Source: Vermamoeba vermiformis (lineage: Eukaryota; Tubulinea; Echinamoebida). From it: a stretch of 64,000 bases of DNA. Below are positions 48,753-60,235 of this stretch, piece by piece. Location: contig JBEWZL010000163.1 of the NCBI GenBank assembly GCA_045837725.1, positions 434,001 to 498,000 on the forward strand, read 5' to 3'. The position numbers were made by a program, and so were the translations under genes. Below the pieces are notes generated by a model. It did not search any database, was not told the DNA's origin, and saw nothing but the letters and a program-made list of their open reading frames with translations. The stretch's first letter is position 1. The number at the start of each line of letters is the position of its first letter.

Positions 48753-51443
48753 TTATGTACATACAGCGTTACAAATATTTTCGGCCCAGTCAGGCAGCGG
48801 ACATGCTAGTGCATTATTGTCTAAATCGCAACTTTTTAAACCCACCGTCGAGCTTTGTAGCGAGACCGATGAAAAATTGTTGTTTGCTAAATTGAGTACC
48901 ATAATCGTCGAGAGAAAATTACCACCAATTGTTCCGCTTAGCATATTATTACTGAGATCCACCTTTGACGCATGCCCACAATTTTTGATCGGACCCAAAT
49001 TTCCTGTCAACTTGTTGCCAGCCAAATATAGCTCTTGTGAACAACTCGGAGGCAATTTGCCTTCAAAGTTATTCCTCGAAGCTTTGAACGACGTTATTGT
49101 TATAGTTGGAGGAAGAGCTCCGATGAAGTTGTTGTCACTCAGATCGATCTCCCAAAGAAGACGGCCTGACAAACTATTCGCAGGCAAAGTTCCAGACAAG
49201 TTGCAGTTCTGTAAATATACGTTCTTCAAGCTAACCATGCGAGGAATCCATTCGGGGAATCCTCCGCCGATTCCTGCATTGTCTGCGATTTCGAACCATT
49301 GCAAGGTTTGCGAGAGTTGAATGAACTCTGGCCAAATCTCGCCGTGCAGATTGTTGTGTGATAGTACTAGATTTTCAAGCGACATGAGGTTCGTTAGTGA
49401 CTTCGGGATTGTTCCGCGTAGATAATTGTAGCTCAGATCCAAGATATGAAGATTGGTGAGGTTTCCGATCGATTCAGGAATTGTTCCGTTGAGTCCAAAC
49501 GTCGATAGATTAATCAATACGACACGTGCCATATCGTCGACGGTAGTGCATTCTATTCCGGCCCAGTCACACATGCTTCGTGCAGTCATCCATCCTTTGT
49601 TGAGAATCCAGTTCGGTCCGTCAGTGGCATTGAATAGCTCCATTAGCATGCGTCTATCATCAGCGTAATCATTGTTAACTTTGGCCGGAGTGACCGGTGC
49701 AATCGGGATCTGATGTGTCGTGTTGAAGTTTTGAGGGCCATTGAAACCATGATTGATGAAGACCATCAATCCTCCACCTGCAGCGAATAAGGCCACACCA
49801 ATCACTGCAATGACGAGCCAGTGCCACCAAGGCCTTTTGTTGCGTTCACTCTGTTGACTGTGAGCATATTTTGTTATCGGAGCATCGGGTGCTTGTTGAG
49901 TGGTCACGTAGTTCGAGTACAAGTTGTCAACAATGACGCGCATGCCTTCTGTCTCGGACAAGCGAGATGATATGTCTCTGTAGTTCTGCTTGACGGACTC
50001 GCTCATGTATGGAATCAGCGCTTGATAGTCAACATGTAGAATGCCTGAAAGAGGTCGTTAAAGATGTTATCCACTGTCAAAATTCGGTCTTTCGGAAAGT
50101 TCATTTGAGCAATGAACCCGAGTATATACGAATGTAAATGATATGTTTAGGCATCAAAGTTCGCACGATAAGTAAAAGAATCATAATGTTCGCACGTACC
50201 GTCAATGAGCTGCACAGCTTCAGGAACAACACTCTCCACTTGTTGTGCAATGAAACCAACAAATCGTTTGTTCACTGAAGATGCAATGCCTTGCTTGAAC
50301 TTGTACGCCACGCCATCGATTTGCATTAACGCGTCACGACAGTCGTGGTCTAGGAAAAGCATCAGTCACCTTTTGACACGTGTCATTACTAAAGTACTCA
50401 CCGTCAATGAGCCTGCGAATGTCTTCTTTTATCCTCACGTCCGACGCCTTGTAGAAGTTGAGTGCTCTGAAGTTACCAACAACTTCTGCATTGCCGTTGT
50501 ACAGCACCATGTATTGGTTGTCCCTATTCGCCGTTGAGCGCGTTAGACTTCTCTAACGATGATTAGAATACTACTTACATTGACCTTAATGATTGTATAT
50601 TTCCATATGGTAGCTCTACTATGCTGACGTTGTCACCACTAACAATTGTAACTGTTAGATCTGATGTTTGGTTCAAGCGCAAGGGTCGTACCTGTCTTCG
50701 TCCGACATTATTTGATCGCTGTTATTATAGTTGACGTTGTTGATACTATAAATCGGGGAATTTTCGACTTGTTCGTAAGGACTAACAGTACTTGCTGTCA
50801 GTATGGGCGATGTGTCTAGCGCGAGTTGATCTGGTTTTGGTGTAGCCAACGAGATTGGAGTATCTAACCATGAAAAATACAGCGTATCCTCGCCTACAAT
50901 ACCGTGTTAATAATGATTACTCGGGATGATCTCGTAGAAAGCAAAACCAGAAAAAGTTAAATTAGATCTACCTTCAGCGGCTTCATGAAGAACGTCTGAT
51001 TCGCCCGCGCGTTTCTTTCGATATATTAAAAATGATGCGCTTGTTGCTTGCTTGATAAGGGTGTTTGTTTGGTCAAAACAATTGACACGAATCTGACACA
51101 ACTGCTCTTTCTTCAGTTTTCTGAAATCGAACACGCCTGGATCCACTCTAAGTTGTACCAATATTCCTTGGGTATTATTTGGAGAATAATTGTGCTGAAC
51201 GGAGACTGCATTTCGTTTTGCCAAACTGAAACAATTTTTCTCGAGCTTGAAAAGGCTTGATGTTTTGTCGTCAAATATGAATAACTCGAATTCGAATTTA
51301 TTTAATATTTGTGATGTTGAATCGGTGATGTTGAAGCCAACCGTATTGCGCTCCTGTTCTTCGACAGGAACTAATTTAGCCCTGAGGGGACAGTTGAAAG
51401 GAATAAATAAAGAGAATAAGTTTCGAACATGTATACGCTGCAT
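48753..51443 (-). CDS. MYRF-like self-processing membrane protein with LRR ectodomain, copy 3 (type C)
   Basis: Exon 1 (51443-about 50972): MQRIHVRNLFSLFIPFNCP, core LRVDPGVFDFRKL (variant of INHGVFDFR), closing strand SASFLIYRKKRAGE. The linker exon (about 50888-50690) is Ser/Thr/Pro-rich. The ICA exons (about 50520-50402, 50350-50200) keep KASDVRIKEDIRRLID and GFIAQQVESVVPEAV. The last exon (50044-48753) carries the S74 end, a coiled coil, membrane helix WHWLVIAVIGVALFAAGGGL, the cap DGPNWILNKGWM...CDWAGIEC and about nine plant-type LRRs (NGTIPESIGNLTNLHILDLS and similar), ending CPLPDWAENICNAVCT. This is the longest ectodomain of the five and has no sister copy, only a relic at 54380. Confidence 0.82.
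50374..50385. promoter_or_regulatory. 12-bp palindrome TGACACGTGTCA
   Basis: Perfect copy in the intron between the ICA exons of the type C gene, the same relative place as in type A genes. Confidence 0.5.
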
Positions 51444-51641
51444 TTGTGTATTAACATTGTTTGCGGTTAAGCGAAAATTAAAGCTTGAATTAGCGCAACC
51501 GATTCACAAAATCGTAGGGGACTTGCTGAATTTTGCGTTCGGAATGCGTACATATATTGGGAGAACGACGTGCAAACACTAAAACAACTCATTACAACGC
51601 TCGACAAGAATAAAACATGGAAGATCCCGTGGTTTACAATA

Positions 51642-54163
51642 TTATTTACAAGTGGCTCCGCATTGTGTAACAAGCCAACGAGGGACAGGGCATTTGAAAG
51701 GGTTATTCGAGGCATTACACTTTTGTAGAAGAGGCGGCATCAGCAGATCTGATCTGACCGACGTAAATTGATTGTTTGAAATATCCAAGGTCATCATTGC
51801 ATTTAATTGGCTGTTAGTGAATGGAAAATGACCACTTAACGAGTTATTAGCCAATATTAGTTGACCTGCTGAGAACGATCTCGCCCAAGTTTCGAGCGTT
51901 CCATTCAAGCGATTGTTCGCCAGATTAATGGTTGGAATGGTTCCAATAATTCGCGGTACAGAGCCTTCAAATTGATTCGATTCAAATACTCCTCTGCCTC
52001 TTTCCCCTAGAGTAAGCACTGGTATTCGGCCAGTAAATCGGTTGAATTGCAACTGCAGATCTTGGACTTTGGATCCTGTCAGCCAATTTGGAACATTGCC
52101 AGTCATATTGCATCCACGTAACCATAGTTTGTATATAGCAGGTGGCTCGACGTTTGGAATTGTTCCGCTAAGTCTGGGATTGTACGACAGATTCAGTGAC
52201 ACCAAGCTTGGCATAGTGAAAAGACTGTCAGGCAGTGTGCCAGAGATGTCGTTTTGAGTCAGCGAGAGACTCGTCAAACTATCTAAATTGCTTATTGATG
52301 CTGGAATCGTTCCCGTGAGTTTGTATTCTGTAAGTCGAATAATACTAACGCGCGAATTGGTATCGCACTGAATGCCAGTCCAAGTGCATATGTCCAATGA
52401 CGTCAGCCAGCCATAATTGTTCGTCCAGTTGGCACCTCCCGTCGCTAGAAAGAACTCTTCCAACGCTAGCCTGTCTGTGTCGCGGTCAAACCCTTTCGGT
52501 CCACCAGTGGGTGCGTGTGGGTCTGGACTCTGATTCTGAGCCACTATGAAGTACACTGCAACTGAGCCACTTATGAATAGCACAACACCAGCGAGCACGA
52601 ATAATATCCACTGCCAAACAGGTGTTCGCCTTCGATAGTCTTTCTTGTCATTCTTGTTTTTGTGAGGCATCGCATTGTCTGAAAACATACTACTCGGATT
52701 GTTCTGATATTTCACAATAGCTTCTCGTCTGACGAACTCCGTGTACAAGATATCGATTGACTTCTGAAGTTGTTGATTTTCAGTTCTGATGTTCGAGATG
52801 TCTTGATAGTTCTTTTTGATTGACTCGTTCAAGTACGGTAATAATGCTTCATAGTCAACGTGTAGAATACCTGTAGTTGACTGTAAGTTCGATGAATTGC
52901 GTCCGATAGTATCAATCGATAGCACGTACCATCGATGAGTTGCACAGCTTCAGGAACAACACTCTCCACTTGTTGTGCAATGAAGCCAACAAATCGTTTG
53001 TTCACTGACGATGCAATGCCTTGCTTGAACTTGTATGCTACACCATCGATTTGCATCAGGACATCGCGACAATCGTGGTCTATGTAAAGAGTCAGATTGA
53101 CACGTGTCAAATAAATCAATGCGCACGTACCGTCGATGAGCTTCCGAATGTCCTCTTTGATCCTCACATCTGATGCTTTGTAGAAGTTGAGTGCTCTGAA
53201 GTTTCCAAGGACTTCTGCATTGCCGTTGTACAGCATCATGTACTGATCGTTACTGCACGCCATTAATAAGCGATTGTTTCAGTAATAAGAAGGGTAATTG
53301 CTTACGAGGTCTGAGGTACTAACTCGCTATACAGCTGCATGGCGTGTCTCGTATCACTATACTATATTAATGATGCGCAAACATGACGTGTTGCAACAAT
53401 CGAACTTACAAGTGCTCGTACGAATCATTCTCGCTGTATTGCTCAGGATGTGATTCAGCTGAGTTATTTACTTCAACATCTTCTGAGGGCATGATATATT
53501 GATTGTCGTATTCTTGAGGCAAATTTGAGAAGCTGTAAGTCGGCGATTCATGAATTTCAGAGCTGAGGTCTGACGACAATGAAACATTTGTGTTGTTGAT
53601 GTTAATATTATTATTGCTCGTGCTGCTATTTAACCATGATATTGCTAAGCAAGCAGAGTCTGCAATTAATTTTGTAAACGTTAGCAAAATCAAATCTGGT
53701 TCTATTTGTTTTCTGACTCACCTTCGTCATCTCCCTCTCGTGCCTTTCTTCTTTTTGGATATAATAAAAATATTGGAGATGACCCAGTTTGAATAAGCTC
53801 TCCTGCATTGTTGAAACAAGAAACATCCACTCGAACATTGATTCTTCCACCAGTTCCTGATTTTCTAAAATCGAAAAATCCATGATTGATTTTTATTCGA
53901 ATAAAAGCTCCCTCGATTGCGTTCGCTCGGTCAGTTGCAGGCTGAGAATAATGGATCTTTCTTTTTGCAAAACTGAAACATTCTGGAGAGACGCCACACA
54001 AATCATCAACGTTGAATAATCGAATATTATATTGAAGTGATTGAGTTGGTTCTTGTAAGTGAAAGCCAAACTGATTTGCTTGAGAGAAAGGAACGATTGT
54101 CACGTTCGATGAAGCATTAATCGGCAGATATATCCGAAAAATACTCCTAACGTGCATGAACAT
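51642..54163 (-). CDS. MYRF-like self-processing membrane protein with LRR ectodomain, copy 4 (type A)
   Basis: Sister of the gene at 43506. Exon 1 (54163-about 53722): MFMHVRSIFRIYLPINA, KINHGFFDFRKSGTGGR, SSPIFLLYPKRRK. Linker exon (about 53660-53410) ends YSENDSYEHL. ICA exons (about 53260-53131 and 53080-52930): YKASDVRIKEDIRKLIDG and GFIAQQVESVVPEAV. Last exon (52870-51642): HVDYEALLPYLNESIK, coiled coil, basic stretch, membrane helix WILFVLAGVVLFISGSVAVY, cap GANWTNNYGWL...CTWTGIQC, about eight LRRs, CPVPRWLVTQCGATCK. Differences from the sister are spread over the LRRs and the juxtamembrane stalk (a proline-rich insert is shorter here), while the coiled coil and the S74 part are nearly unchanged. 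Confidence 0.85.
53098..53109. promoter_or_regulatory. 12-bp palindrome TGACACGTGTCA
   Basis: Perfect copy in the intron between the ICA exons of the second type A gene. Confidence 0.5.
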
Positions 54164-54379
54164 TTGTATAATACTAAAAATGTTTTACAGATCTCCAATC
54201 TGTCAATCGTAAACCCAAAATTGGAATGAGACCGAAGGAAATTTCATGTTTGTCCCATATTCACACGCACACATCTACTGATTGTGCGCATTCTTGAAGC
54301 TCCGTGACAAGAATACCATACGGAAAGTGTTGAGTTCGTTTTATCACGACGTGCAAACAGCGACATTTCTTATCGGTCA

Positions 54380-54460
54380 TTCAGGCAACGGACACGCGGT
54401 CTGTTTGACAAACCACCAATTGTTCCACTCAATTGGTTATTACTACGATCCACATTCTCC
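54380..54460 (-). pseudogene. Relic of a type C LRR exon end
   Basis: On the minus strand the segment reads VDRSNNQLSGTIGG and, after loss of the intervening repeats, CPLPE followed by a stop. The intact type C gene has VDLSNNMLSGTIGG and CPLPDWAE at its end, and the two segments share long nucleotide matches (CCACCAATTGTTCC, CAGGCA-CGGACA). It has no coding context on either side, so it is a decayed fragment left between the second A and B genes. Confidence 0.6.
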
Positions 54461-54516
54461 CATCTATTTCTCGTTTGCTTCTGCCTCTTGTATACCTTCG
54501 ACGCGTACCAGGTACT

Positions 54517-56942
54517 TTATGAGCAAGTAGCGTTGCATCGAACTGTCCAATCAGGCAATGGACACTTGAATGGCACATGAGACAAGTCACACCCAAGCAG
54601 CTTCGGAAATCCAGGCACGGGCTGTGCAACAATGCTAGTAATTGACGTATACGAAGCATCAAGTATTGAAAGTGCTTGGATCTGGGTTTGCGAGAACGTA
54701 AGCGTGCCCGTGAAGTTATTCCCAGCTATGTTGAGTGTATGAAGTGACGCGAGGCGACTGAGACTGCTGACATCGCCCGACAAGTTATTATAAGCCACGG
54801 TAATCGCACTGATGAGCTTCGCTTGATCTTGGTTAAACTGAGGCAAGGGACCTTCGAGCAAGTTGTTGCTGACATCGACCAACTGCGCGATGAAACTCGG
54901 TATTGTACCGGTCAGTCTATTGTTGGCCGCAAGAAAGAGCTGCAAAAAACTGTTCGAACTGATCGTTGTTGGGATTGTTCCAGTGAGTCTATTGTTCGTG
55001 ACGTTGAACCACGCAAGAGTGCGTAGTTCAATAATTTCACTCGGTATAGTGCCGCTGAGTTGATTATCTTGCAATTGCAAAATAAACAGCCTTTGCCAGC
55101 TCAGCGAAGACGGAATAGTTCCATGCAATGAGTTATTCGACAAGATAATGCTATCAACGTTGAGTCGTCCCAAACTGTGCGGGATAGTTCCGCGAAGATT
55201 GTTGTTGCTCAAGTTGATGGTGCGCTGTCGATATCCGTACCATTGGTCAGTTGGCACGCTCTTGTTGAGCCAGTGCGTGTTGATCAGCCAGTTCGGACCG
55301 TCAGTTGCTTCATAAAGCTCCTTCAATATGCGATACTCTTCCGTCGTAGCACCATCAGGAGGTGTTGGAAGTAGCGGAATAGGTGGCATTTCTGTTGGCT
55401 GCGGCACGGCTGGCTGAGAGGCTGGCGGAAAAGGAACTTTGTCGTCATTCATCAGCTTCTGCACGTATGAAATGGCTTGTATTGACGCTAACAGCACAAC
55501 TGCCAGTACGAATAATGCAATGAGTCCTTTCCACGCAGGATGCATTCGTGATCTGTTTGAGCGATCAGCACTGTCACGTTGTTTGTCTTCATATTGTCTT
55601 CTTTGATGGTCTCGCGTGACAAATTCATTGTAGATCTGATCGAGTGTTTGTTTCAGCACTTCATTCTCTGTTTTGATGTCTTTGAGATCGTTGAAGTTGG
55701 CTCGAATTGACTCGTTCATGAAAGGCAACAGCGACTCGTAGTCAACATGCAAGATGCCTACAAAGGCAAGACATTAGTAGCGAGCACAATAGTTCAAATC
55801 GATCGCACGTACCATCGATGAGCTGCACAGCTTCAGGAACAACACTCTCCACTTGTTGTGCAATGAAACCAACAAATCGTTTGTTCACTGATGATGCAAT
55901 GCCTTGCTTGAACTTGTATGCCACGCCATCGATTTGCATCAGAACATCACGAGGTGATACATCTGATGTGCATAGGTTAATTTAGGTGAGAAGGAAACAT
56001 ATAGGTCTGAAAATACCTTCGATGAGTAGCCTGATGTCCTCTTTGATATTGATATCTGATGACTTATAGAAGTTGAGCGCCCTGAAATTTCCTATCACCT
56101 CGGCATTGCCGTTGTACAGCACCATGTATTGTTCGTCATAATCTTGCTGATACAATTCCTCAATCGATTGAATTGAGCTACTTGATCCGTGCAGAAGTTG
56201 GAGTTGAGAATTAACGCTTTAACCAAAATATTAGCTAATGATGCTTAGTTCATTATATATGCACTTACGGCACTACTTCTGGACTTGCATACCCAGGTGT
56301 CTCAGCCAAAGCGCGTTCAGACTCTGCCTCTTCGTTGTAGTTGAACTTAAATTGCGAACCAGAAGGCTGATTAAGCGCTTCTTGCCAAGAAAGGTTTATG
56401 CAAGCTGTTAACAAGCGGACTATTAGCGCACGTGCCAAAAAAAAATAGGTTGCAAAAGTTTGAAATCCCGATAATCCGTATATATTGAAGATTAATATAA
56501 TTAATTACTTACGTTGTCGAGATGAACTCATTCTTGGCTTTGGAAGGATTTCGAATATTGTGGAGACCGCTCGTTGAATAAAAACATTATTCGAAAAATA
56601 ATCCAAAGAGAGTTGTGCTTGTTGAGGTCCTTCAAGTGTTCGAAAATCGAACACTCCATGATTTATGCGTAATTGAAGAATTATTCCTTCGATTTGATTG
56701 TTTTCGTCTCGTTTGAAAGAAACCGGATTTCCTCCCCATGATGCCCAGTTCAGAATCTGCCTCGACTGTCCATTATTGCTGACAAATAATTCCAAATTAA
56801 ACGTTTGATATTGGTTTGATTTGTGGTCGTTTAATTGAAAAGCGAAGGTGTCACGCAGATTCAGCGTTTCTGCTTTCAGTTTCTTCGAACATCTGAAGGG
56901 TATAAATACCGCAAATACATTTCTAATATACACTTGTTCCAT
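54517..56942 (-). CDS. MYRF-like self-processing membrane protein with LRR ectodomain, copy 5 (type B)
   Basis: Sister of the gene at 46333. Exon 1 (56942-about 56517): MEQVYIRNVFAVFIPFRCS, LRINHGVFDFRTLEGP. The frame stays open upstream to 57107, but the sister gene starts at this ATG, so 56942 is preferred. Linker exon about 56405-56272. ICA exons (about 56140-56017 and 55950-55812): YKSSDINIKEDIRLLIEG and GFIAQQVESVVPEAV. Last exon (55757-54517): HVDYESLLPFMNESIR, coiled coil, membrane helix WKGLIALFVLAVVLLASIQA, a longer Pro-rich stalk than the sister (PFPPASQPAVPQPTEMPP), then about eight LRRs ending CPLPDWTVRCNATCS. The usual CxWxGxxC cap motif is altered here (VPTDQWYGYRQR), so the N-terminal disulfide of the LRR cap is probably missing. 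Confidence 0.82.
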
Positions 56943-57216
56943 TGTTGCGGTAATAAATACACAACAAAATGCAACGGTTGGTAATAAGAATATAATGGGC
57001 AATAATTCACACGACAGACAGGAGACGAATCTTTCTCCGCAATGCGAGCTGCGTAGCTCAATCGCTATCGAACAATAAATTAAAGTTACGATAGCTAGCG
57101 GATCCATCAGATTCCAGTTGCAACATCCTGAAACACGGACTGAATTTTTTCTACCGCAAAATCACGTGACAAGGTTCTTAGGGATCAAGGGATTAAGATT
57201 TAATTTATTAGCGCAT

Positions 57217-59675
57217 TTAAAATTCCAAGTCATCGTCGTCAAATTCAGCACCGTCATCCTCCTCCAGCACCGTGAAGTCCATCTTCCATCGCAACAAGCC
57301 GCCAATGCCACCAAAACCCTTGACGAATTGGGAGCCCTGTTGTGACTTGTTTGTAACGAATTGTAAAACAGCGCCAAATCTCTTATAATTCTCCGCGAAC
57401 CAGTCGACCAAGCTGTCTCGTGCTACTTGCTCGTGGTCTTTGAAGACATCAGGGTTCTTTTCTTGTTCCTTGTCCAAGTAGACGACCTTCTCCTCGCCGG
57501 TCGCGTTGGACTTGAGCACGTAACGCCATACTTCCAAGTCTTCGTAGAGAATAAGTGTTTCAACGGCACCAGCGTCAAGCGCGGACATTGTGTCTCTATT
57601 TATAGCAAAGGAAGGTTAGAATTGAAACAAAATCGATCAAGTATTGTTATTTAGCTTAAGCATTAGTCAATAAAGGGTACTCAGAACCCCTGCGCCCCGT
57701 CATCGCTAACGAAATGACGTCCGAACCAGATCTCTTTTCTCCAATAAAGAGCCCGGGACAGCGCGAAACTCTTCGGCCTGACAAGCTTTAAGACTCATCA
57801 TTACGAGAGCTCCGAACAACTATCCCAATGCTTAAATGAGGAGAGCCAAGTCTAATTCAAGAAGGCATTTCAAACCTTTAGCTCGTGGCACGAGATATAA
57901 TCATCGTACGACTTATTCCAGTAATTTAAATTGCCATTTACGGCCTTCTGTAGTATTTATCCGCGTCTTACCTAATACCGAAGCAGTATTTGCCAGTATC
58001 TTGACCGATTTCTTCAAAGAAGCGAGAGATCAAATTCTTTTCTTGGATGAATTTAACGTTCTTCAAGGCGTCAGCAGCAAGTTCGATGGCCTAATTTAGC
58101 AATATACATTATTACCGTAACACGAGGATATTATTAGATCGCCATTAATTTATCCACAAATCTTTCTTAAAATGTCGATCGGGATTCGATCCACGAAGCA
58201 GAACTTACTTGATTGAAGCCGTTATCGCCACCATAAGAAACGTCGACAATCTTAACGATAATCTTAGCAAGACGTTGATCCAACATATCAGATTGAGCCA
58301 ATTCAGTCTTAAAATCGGCCAAACCAGCCATGACGAGACCAGCAACGTTAGGCTGTAATTAATCAATCGTTAATATATTATTCAGTTTAAATACCACAAG
58401 GAGTATTGTTTCGCCGCGGCAGAATTAATGCCTTATTAAGTAATTTATCCACAACAACAAAAAATGTCAGATCCAACGGCTTGGAACGCGGTAATTCAAT
58501 TTCAAAATTGACTTAATGATAATATTCCTATTTGTCATAAATATAGACACTTACGCGATCGTTTTCAATGAAGAACTGCACGGCCAATTCAGAAATCTTT
58601 CTGACGTAGTTGTGGCGCTTTTCCAAACGAAGACGAGCAAAACGCAAGGCAGATTGACCACCACGACCGTGTTTCTATGGTGTATATTAGTATAATATTT
58701 TAATTGAGCTATGGAAAGCATTCACGTCAATTATTTTGATCGGATCCCGCCACAAATTAAAATCGTTAAAATTCGCTCAAATAATTTAATATCGTATTAT
58801 TTTCTTGTGTATGTTTAGCATATAGTTATATTATCGTATCGATAACGAGTGGGATTTAAATAAGAACTGACGGATCCAGCGTTCATAAATCTGTTTGCAA
58901 CGTTAACCAGAAGCTTACCTTGGGAAGATCGACAGTAACTCTATGAAGAACTTCTTTGGTGTTACCGCTGACAACACCGAACAATGTGCCTTGACCGTCC
59001 ATAACGATGAATCCGAATCGTTGGTCAGATTCCATAAGTTCGCTCAAACACTACAGAACGAGTTAAAAATATATTTGCGCGATAAGATCAATATTTCGAT
59101 GGTCCAGGAGCATAATTAAATTAATAAAGCAGCGCTATTAAATATTTTTTGAATTTTGGGATTTAGATCTTACCTCAGTATGGAACTTGTTGTCGCACAT
59201 ATAGAGCGAAGTGTTGATAGGCTTATGAGGCTCCAATGAAATATTGACGTGCTTTTCTTTACCATCTTCACGAATAACAGTACCGCAGTAAATGACCAAT
59301 CCGTTTTCAGGGGTTCTGTTGAAGAGCTTCAGCTTTTGTTGTGTTGATGTAATAGCGCCCAAGACTGATTGTCTGTTGACTCTGTTCTTAATGTTCGATG
59401 CAGTACCGTACTCGTCAGCCAACATCTGAACATAACGAGAGATCTGATCGCCAGGACGAATGATCAATGAAATCATCGAGGTACCATTACTATTATAGTT
59501 ATAGGTTAATTATCGGACATTTTAGTAATTAATATGGATTATTTGCTGACCCTCGAGCAGCTTCCAAGCTTTGGATTAATTTTTTAATTCTCCATTGCTT
59601 GATCTCGTAATCTTCCTCGTCCTTCTTATCTCCTCCCTTGGTAGGCTTAGCGTTAGCAGGTGATGGTTGAGCCAT
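57217..59675 (-). CDS. ETF1: Eukaryotic peptide chain release factor 1 (eRF1)
   Basis: Recognises all three stop codons in the ribosomal A site and triggers peptide release with eRF3. N domain: [17 protein letters not shown], then [19 protein letters not shown] and the YxCxxxF motif as [11 protein letters not shown] domain: [15 protein letters not shown], containing the GGQ that enters the peptidyl-transferase centre. C domain: [38 protein letters not shown], and the acidic end [13 protein letters not shown]. The motif normally NIKS is NIKN here (the codon is AAC). Genes in this window end in TAA, TAG and TGA, so the altered residue has not removed any stop codon. Eight or so exons; start [15 protein letters not shown] at 59675. 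Confidence 0.95.
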
Positions 59676-60235
59676 TTTTTTAAATGAGTTGTGTGTTTGT
59701 CACCTTGTGGGCAGTAACAGACTAATCAAAACCACAACGAAACAACACGCAACAGGACCCGTTTCTGAAAATTACAATATGAGCTCGGTATGAGCATGAA
59801 CATGCCTTATAATTAGATTGTGAAGCAGGTTGAAATCGGTTAGACCGAAGATCACATCGATCAGATCCTGTAATGTGCAGAAAGGTGGCCGATTACGCAC
59901 TGAAAATTCTAATATTTATAGACGTCTAGTAGAAGCGCACGAGAAAAAGGTTGCAGAAAGTCGGAAAAGAGACCTTACGTAACGCAGATCGACCAGTTGG
60001 TGTTGTAGAAAGGTCTGCGTACCATATCCGCCGTTCGACGAAGAGCATGAAAAGAAAATAGGCATGCAAGCAACGCGCCCACCTTCGGAATTTTTTCTTG
60101 TCCTAACAACAAACACCACAACTCAACACAAGAATGTATTCCTTTACAAAAAGAGAGGTACTACGCTCCACAATCCAACCGTAATATTCTAATCTTACGC
60201 AGGCCGCAAAAAAATACCAGCCAAATATAAATGTC
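59676..60235. promoter_or_regulatory. Divergent region between eRF1 and the next gene
   Basis: Upstream region for eRF1 (minus) and the 60236 gene (plus). AGGTCTGCGTACC and CTTACGTAACGCAGATC (near 60008 and 59975) form an imperfect inverted pair. No RNA or protein gene is recognised. Confidence 0.35.

Larger units (their letters stand above)
43446..56960 (-). repeat. Cluster of five paralogous genes in order A-B-C-A-B
   Basis: By N-terminal domain, membrane segment and LRR sequence, the genes at 43506 and 51642 are close relatives (type A), as are those at 46333 and 54517 (type B); 48753 is type C. The order implies duplication of an A-B block with C between the copies. Intergenic pieces also match, for example AATGATGCGCAAACATGACG upstream of the linker exons of both type A genes (near 45270 and 53370). 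Confidence 0.8.

Noticed and set aside
56943-57107. N-terminal extension of the fifth MYRF-LRR gene
   Set aside because: The frame is open by chance; the sister gene begins at the equivalent of 56942, and the extension has no similarity to it.
58170-58200. GGATTCGATCC in an eRF1 intron resembles a tRNA T-arm
   Set aside because: No cloverleaf can be drawn around it on either strand.
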